In this document: positions 58,690-64,000 of the stretch, piece after piece
How positions within the stretch are numbered: position 1 is the stretch's first letter
How the letters are laid out: every line of letters begins with the position of its first letter
Origin: Caprella mutica
Taxonomy: Eukaryota; Arthropoda; Malacostraca; Amphipoda; Caprellidae
Direction of reading: 5' to 3'
Assembly: GCA_947561585.1 (NCBI GenBank)
Contig: CANNZV010002546.1
Location: 29,825-93,824 of the forward strand
Length of the DNA stretch: 64,000 nucleotides
Notes under the pieces: model-generated
What the model was told of the DNA's origin: nothing
What the model saw: only the letters and a program-made list of their open reading frames with translations
The model's database searches: none
Program-made: the position numbers and the translations under genes

Positions 58690-59395
58690 ACAAACAGAGT
58701 TAAGTTTCTACCTAGATTCTAGCTCAACTGAAGAGATGAATTAAATTTTAAAACTATGTCTTCTTGTCTACGAATTTACATAATATTTTTACCATTTTGA
58801 CGCAAACAAAGCATGATTACTGCATACCTAAATTAATATGAAAACAACAAACATACTCACGTACATACTAATGAGTGGTAATGCTTCTGCTAGGTGTCGC
58901 TAATTTTATTATATACTTTTTATATGAACATTTTAAAAATATACGAGCATTCAAATATTACATAATTAAATATTCTGAATCAATTTAAAACCTATTTGGC
59001 GATTCTTTGATTTTGACTTTACTATCCCTTTAAAAGGGAAGTGGCTTTGTTTTGTAACGTACGTTATATTAGATTTAAAATCTCTGGCACAGTTCACATA
59101 TATTTCTACCATAGTCAATACCTACTTCACCTCAGAAAAGAAAGTTCGTCCTCACTTAAAACATGCTGGATCACATCTTTTTGTAATTGCTCTCCGTCCT
59201 TTATTTTTTATTCACCATGTAAAAACAAACATTACATTCTTAATTTACTTTAACTTTTATGAAAATGTTATCCAGCTATTGACGATTTTTAAAGACTTTT
59301 TATCTTCAGTCATCTGTACATCAGACTGTACTCCTCAATCTTTGCGCTTGTGTAGGGCGCAAAGATTTTATTCTGTGGCTCCTTGTATCGCCCCT
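58690..59395. other. AT-rich sequence, nothing recognised
   Basis: A small perfect hairpin ctttgcgc...gcgcaaag is at about 59,340-59,366. No gene recognised. Confidence 0.4.
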
Positions 59396-61978
59396 CTCCA
59401 TTTATCGTCACGTTTCAGTTATTTTCGTCTATAACAAGACTTAGAAACATTTTCATGGTTTAGGTTTTTACAATTCGATGTTTTCAATTATTTTTAGCAT
59501 TGTTACAAAAGTGTAAAGAATTTAATTTCAAATTACAGCTAGAGTGACAGTTTAACTGATGAGATGTATGACAATACGGTACATTAAGGACAAATCTACC
59601 GAAATTGATTAGGTATATAGAATTTTCTATGCGCGATTTTACGCTTCAAATAATTTTAATTCAAAATAAAGATTATACCATTTAGTTAGTGTTTAATTGC
59701 ATTTCTTGAATATAAAAACAGAAATTAAATTGGTCCTCAATATCTAAAATAAATCGATGTGTCGATATTTGGGTACCAATAAAGAGGGTAGTCCATTTAT
59801 CGTCATGGGGTGACGATAAATGGTATTTTGATCAATTTCGAAATAGTGGTTCTAAATCATGTTAATGGTTAGTAAATATATTAATTCTCAATATTTATTC
59901 AATTTCATCTACTTAAATAGCTTTTACCCATTTATCGACCTATTAATTAGAACTTAATTAGTGTGGTAAGCAGGGGGGGGGGTGTAATTAGAGGAGGGAG
60001 GCCTATTTGCCTATACATATTAATAGAATCAGAATAGTTGATTATACTATTCAATATTCCTTGTTCATCTAAATAATGATTAGTAAATAAATAAAAATTG
60101 ATTTAAATAGAAAAAGTGTCATCTAATTTGATGAAACGTAGAAAATTTTCACAAGTTTTAGACGTAATTTGTTCTATTGCCGTACACATTATCCAAAGAA
60201 TGTTTGCACATCTGCGTGTAATATTAATAATTAATATACAGCTGATATTCATCGTAAAATAATTTAATAGGTAGTTTAGTGTTTACATTTATCTGAGATT
60301 CGGTTAATTATTATTTACACAGTTTACGATGATATATATTTTGTGATCTTCCTCCATTTGGAAAAACAAACAACGTGATCTATCAAAATTTCGATACGAC
60401 TTTGGTTATCTAAAACTTTTTCCTCTCAAAATAAAGTGATTTTAGCTGAAATAATTCATATCATTAATTAATTATTGTTAATCCATCATATTATCTTAAA
60501 TGCCATTTCCAGTGTCCGGGGAAAACTTTGAATATGTTAAATAAACCGCGTAAAATAAAGTTCACTAAATATTTTTCATTCTTTTTAAAGTTTTTAATAC
60601 TCTGTGTGACCCAATAGTGCGAAACATTATAGTGATACTCAAGATAATTTAATGAGAAGGAAATTAAAAATATTGCCGCTTTGATTAATTACTTACGTAG
60701 GGGTTTTTACGTATACTGCAGAATTAGAAGACAATTCACTGACTTCAAAAAGCAATTTTATTAAGATGAGATTCATGAAAAAAGTCAAATACCACCTGTG
60801 GGTGTTTAGATCATGGATGCAGGAAAGCTACTCCGTGAATGTAGTCACTTACCAAAAACGTGACGAAGAAGTAGGTACTTAGATCTTTGGGTTTGGTAGG
60901 CTCGTAGGCTTCATTTACTATCACCTCTTCATTTTCCTCTTCTATCTGTGATTGCAGCGAACGGTGCTTGTGACCATTTTCGTTACATTCCTTGGTAAAG
61001 GACTGCATTCACTGAGTAGCTTTTCTACATCCATGAGCATTGTCACCAACGCTGGTAGGTGACTTTGTTCATGAAGTAACTTTTCTTTCTGACTGCTTCT
61101 TCTAGTCCCTTGTATTTAATTTCCTTTTGACATCAGCGATATGGCCTTTGGTTCCGAAGCAGACGTTAAACCCCTACTACAATCATTAATTTCTCCATCT
61201 TGGCATCATTTTCCCTACTCAGCCAACTTTTCCCCCATTCTACTTGACCCCCCCCCCCCCATTCCAACCTGATTTCCCCCATTCTATCTAATTTCCCCCA
61301 TTGTACCTGTTTTCCCCCTTCTACCTGATTTTCCCATTCTACCTAATTTCCTCCATTCTACCTTATATCCCCCCTTCTACGTGATTTACCCCCATTCTAT
61401 CTAATTTCCCTCCATTCTACCATATTTTTCTCAATTCTACCTAATTATCCCTAATTCTATCTGATTTTTCCCCATTCTACCTGATTTTCCCCCATTCTAC
61501 CTAATTTCCCCCATTCTACCTAATTTTCCCATTCTACCTGATTTCCCACCATTCTACCTGATTTTCCACCATTCTACCTAATTTCCCCCATTCTACCTAA
61601 TTTCCCCCATTCTAACTGATTTTTCCCCATTCTACCTGATTTTCCACCATTCTACCTGATTTTCCCCCATCATGCCAGCTGTTTAATGAAAATTTTATTC
61701 AATGGACGATATTACCCATGTATCGACACATGACGATAAAAGGGTAATAACATGTGACGATATTTGGTTTCAACATGTCCATAATTGGAGTTTTTCAGAT
61801 ATAATATTTGATTCAATGTGGATTATTTATACTAAACGAATTGCATAGTACTTTATATGGTTTAAAAGATTTGAATGTTATCTTTTAGTTGGTTCTGTCG
61901 TATATGCATTAGTAGAGAGGAGAGTTACACAATAATAATAGTTTTGAAGGAAACCTCTTAAGTGGTCGATAAATGGAG
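59396..61978. repeat. Inverted CCATTTATCGTCA repeats, possible degenerate foldback element
   Basis: ctccatttatcgtcacg at 59,397, and the palindrome ccatttatcgtca..tgacgataaatgg at 59,792-59,822. A lone ccatttatcgacc is at about 59,928. Inverted forms (acatgacgataaaagggtaa, gtcgataaatggag) lie at 61,725-61,978. The outer ends are inverted (CTCCATTTATCG / CGATAAATGGAG). No clear target duplication, so the outer boundary is a guess. A poly-G run is at about 59,971-59,981; the ORF on the minus strand at 61,008-60,811 has no known motif. Confidence 0.45.
61185..61676 (+). repeat. About 19-bp pyrimidine-rich minisatellite
   Basis: Some 25 irregular units of ccccattctacctgatttt / cccattctacctaatttcc, with a C-run at about 61,249-61,261. 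Strongly C/T on the plus strand. Confidence 0.85.
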
Positions 61979-62597
61979 ACTTACCCCTATATGTTACGCG
62001 CCATTTGCAATTCGTACAATCTCGAGAATGGGCTGCGCGTTATTAGGATCATTAAAATACACAACATATTCTCGAGAGTGTGCACATCTTCAAGATTCTC
62101 AAGATTGTGCAAAATCGGCAAATTGCGTGGAACATATATATGTATAACTCGAAAAGTTTTTCTTGTTGAAAAAATAAATAAATACACACTCGAAATTGTT
62201 TGCCTCCAATTTTTCACATAAATTTTAAGCTAATTTAAAGAATATTTTATTTGCACAGATGTACTAGTTTTAAACTAAAGTAATTTTTAGAGGCCATTAA
62301 ACGTTTGAAGAAGACACCTGAACATTTTTACTTTCCATTAGTAATTTATTTTTTAGCAGAATACTTATCAACATAATGAAGAATATTTTATAGTTAATTT
62401 ACAACACACAATATATTTATAATAATTTAGATTACATGTTTATTAAAATAAAATCATATAACTTTTGAATTGGAAAAGAAAACATTTTCAAACAGGTATA
62501 AGAAAATTAATTTACAACACGAAGTTTATATTTATAATATTTATTTATATATAAATGATGTATACGACGGTAAAACTTAGATCACACGGTGAGTTGA

Positions 62598-62669
62598 TCT
62601 GGCGGCGAATTGTCTTAGCGGCGAGTTTTCCTGACGGCGAATTGTCCATCGGCGAGTTGTCCGGTCACC
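62598..62669 (+). repeat. Foldback end, GGCGAATTGTCC family
   Basis: Four units of gcggcgaattgtc / ggcgagttgtcc ending CCGGTCACC, that is GGTGACCGGACAACTCGCC when reverse-complemented. No opposite arm found within the window. Confidence 0.65.
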
Positions 62670-64000
62670 AATAATACTGATGAACATTGTAGTTACCGTG
62701 AAATAATCACCTCGAAAAGTTGTCTTCGTTTTCTATGCCTACTAACAGTCTAATAGTAATAACATCGGTCCATGTCTCGCAATTATTGCCCTTTTTATAA
62801 AAGCGGGGCCTGTAATACAATAATTTTGTTTTAACGAATTTTCAATAAATTTTTATTTCTTATTTTAATTTTGCCATATCCTATATAGATATAGGATTAT
62901 ATCCTCTATGCCAAAATAGTTCTAGAATTTATAGTTGCCTACTCGGTAGGTAATCATATCTTACAAGAACTGTGTTACTGCTTTGTTTATTGTTGTTTCA
63001 ACTAATTATAAGAGGTAACTATTGTTTTATTTATGTTTCAGCTTAACTATCAAGTATTCAAGTTTAATCTAGTGTTATGTTAAAGTGGAAGTACGTTGAA
63101 TATCATTATTTAGTTAAATAGGTACCTAGTTCCTGTGCGTATTAGGTAGACCTCACTTGGTCACTTCATTTCTACATATTGTTATTATTTCGTTTGTACC
63201 TATTTGTTTATTAGTTTTTGTAACATTCTTATTCTATTACAGAATGATGTTTACATCTTTGGAATAAATGATTGACCCTCAACGACGAGTTTTTCTTCAA
63301 ATATGTTGTTCATTTAGACATTTACATTATTTTATGTGTACATGTTCAAAAATTATTTCAATAAAATTATCATTATCATAAACGATGTGGACTGGATAGA
63401 ACATTTTTGGATACTGACGCTATAGAAATAAATAAATAAGATTTATAAATAAATAATCAAATAAATAACTCCAAGCAAATATTTTTATGGCTTTATTCAA
63501 CGAGGCTAATGTTTCTTATCATTTTGCTGCAAACCGCATCGAATTTGGTAACATATTTCTAATTTTATATGCTTTTAAAGATTTTTATAGGATCAAAACT
63601 CAACAAATCCTATCTTACTACCGACTTACTAATTTAAGAAATTTTCAGCCTGAAGAAAAAGAATGTACACCATTTGTTTAGATTGTCAACTAGGTAATAG
63701 GTTTAATAAATCCATTTAATATTTGTGTAAAGATATAAAATTGAATAAACTTACAATAGAAACGTTTATATACTTTAGGAAACAATTAATATCTAAAATA
63801 ATTTAAATAAAAGCCGAAAACGCATGGTTTGTTCATAAAATTTAAATTTGTAATAAAAAAAAAAGAGTGTATAATCTTCTTCTTGAGCATCAGATTAGTG
63901 ATTCGCTCAATTGTTGCTCACAGAGTATTAAAAAACTTTAAAAACAAATTTTAAAATATATACTGAACCGAATTGTATGCGGTTTGCAGAATAATGATCG
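62670..64000. other. AT-rich sequence, nothing recognised
   Basis: The short ORF at 63,487-63,681 has no recognisable motif. No repeat array or RNA signature seen. Confidence 0.4.

Noticed and set aside
58421..58744. Four ORFs of 73-102 codons
   Set aside because: They are the tandem arm of a foldback element, open in several frames on both strands.

Overview
This is a eukaryotic (animal) window: AT-rich, intron-containing, dominated by minisatellites and DNA transposons, and carrying one recognisable single-copy gene, an integrin alpha subunit. Integrins indicate a metazoan. The AT-rich short introns, Tc1-like elements and recurrent taggtaggtac-type repeats fit an arthropod, perhaps a hemipteroid insect, but that assignment is inference. 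No bacterial-type operons, rRNA, tRNA or CRISPR array were seen.

Layout. 1-905: end of a Tc1-like transposon with an uninterrupted transposase reading frame running off the left edge; it sits inside an older foldback-type repeat. 1.3-13.9 kb: a series of foldback-like elements whose terminal inverted repeats are made of short tandem units, alternating with minisatellites. One 4.4 kb element splits a 54-bp minisatellite with a 9-bp target duplication. 14-20 kb: relics of a mariner-type transposase and a LINE, plus dispersed repeats. 21.07-25.65 kb: an LTR retrotransposon with two 574-bp LTRs that look identical and no recognisable gag/pol. 25.9-37.1 kb: a palindromic MITE, a MITE with CACAGAG-like ends, a further foldback element and seven large minisatellites.

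38.34-53.85 kb, plus strand: a complete integrin alpha gene in 23 coding exons. Every splice phase checks, giving a 1,094-residue protein with signal peptide, FG-GAP beta-propeller with three Ca-binding loops, thigh/calf region, a furin site before a 170-residue light chain, one transmembrane helix and a short tail beginning KMGFFVR. Four introns (1, 2, 14, 19) carry large minisatellites that start at or within about 40 bp of the 5' splice site. In introns 2 and 14 the repeat unit contains the end of the exon and the splice donor, so the gene carries 18 and 15 tandem copies of an exon-end/donor module. Intron 11 carries broken Tc1 and LINE pieces; intron 2 carries dispersed repeats and a further transposon.

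53.85-64 kb: probable 3' UTR, then another foldback element (57,289-58,687), a CCATTTATCGTCA inverted-repeat family, and AT-rich sequence without recognisable genes.

The two most notable signals are the donor-bearing minisatellites of the integrin gene and a set of otherwise different foldback families sharing a terminus close to GGTGACCGGA, three of them with 9-10 bp (one 7 bp) matching flanks. Minisatellites occupy roughly a fifth of the window by my hand count.
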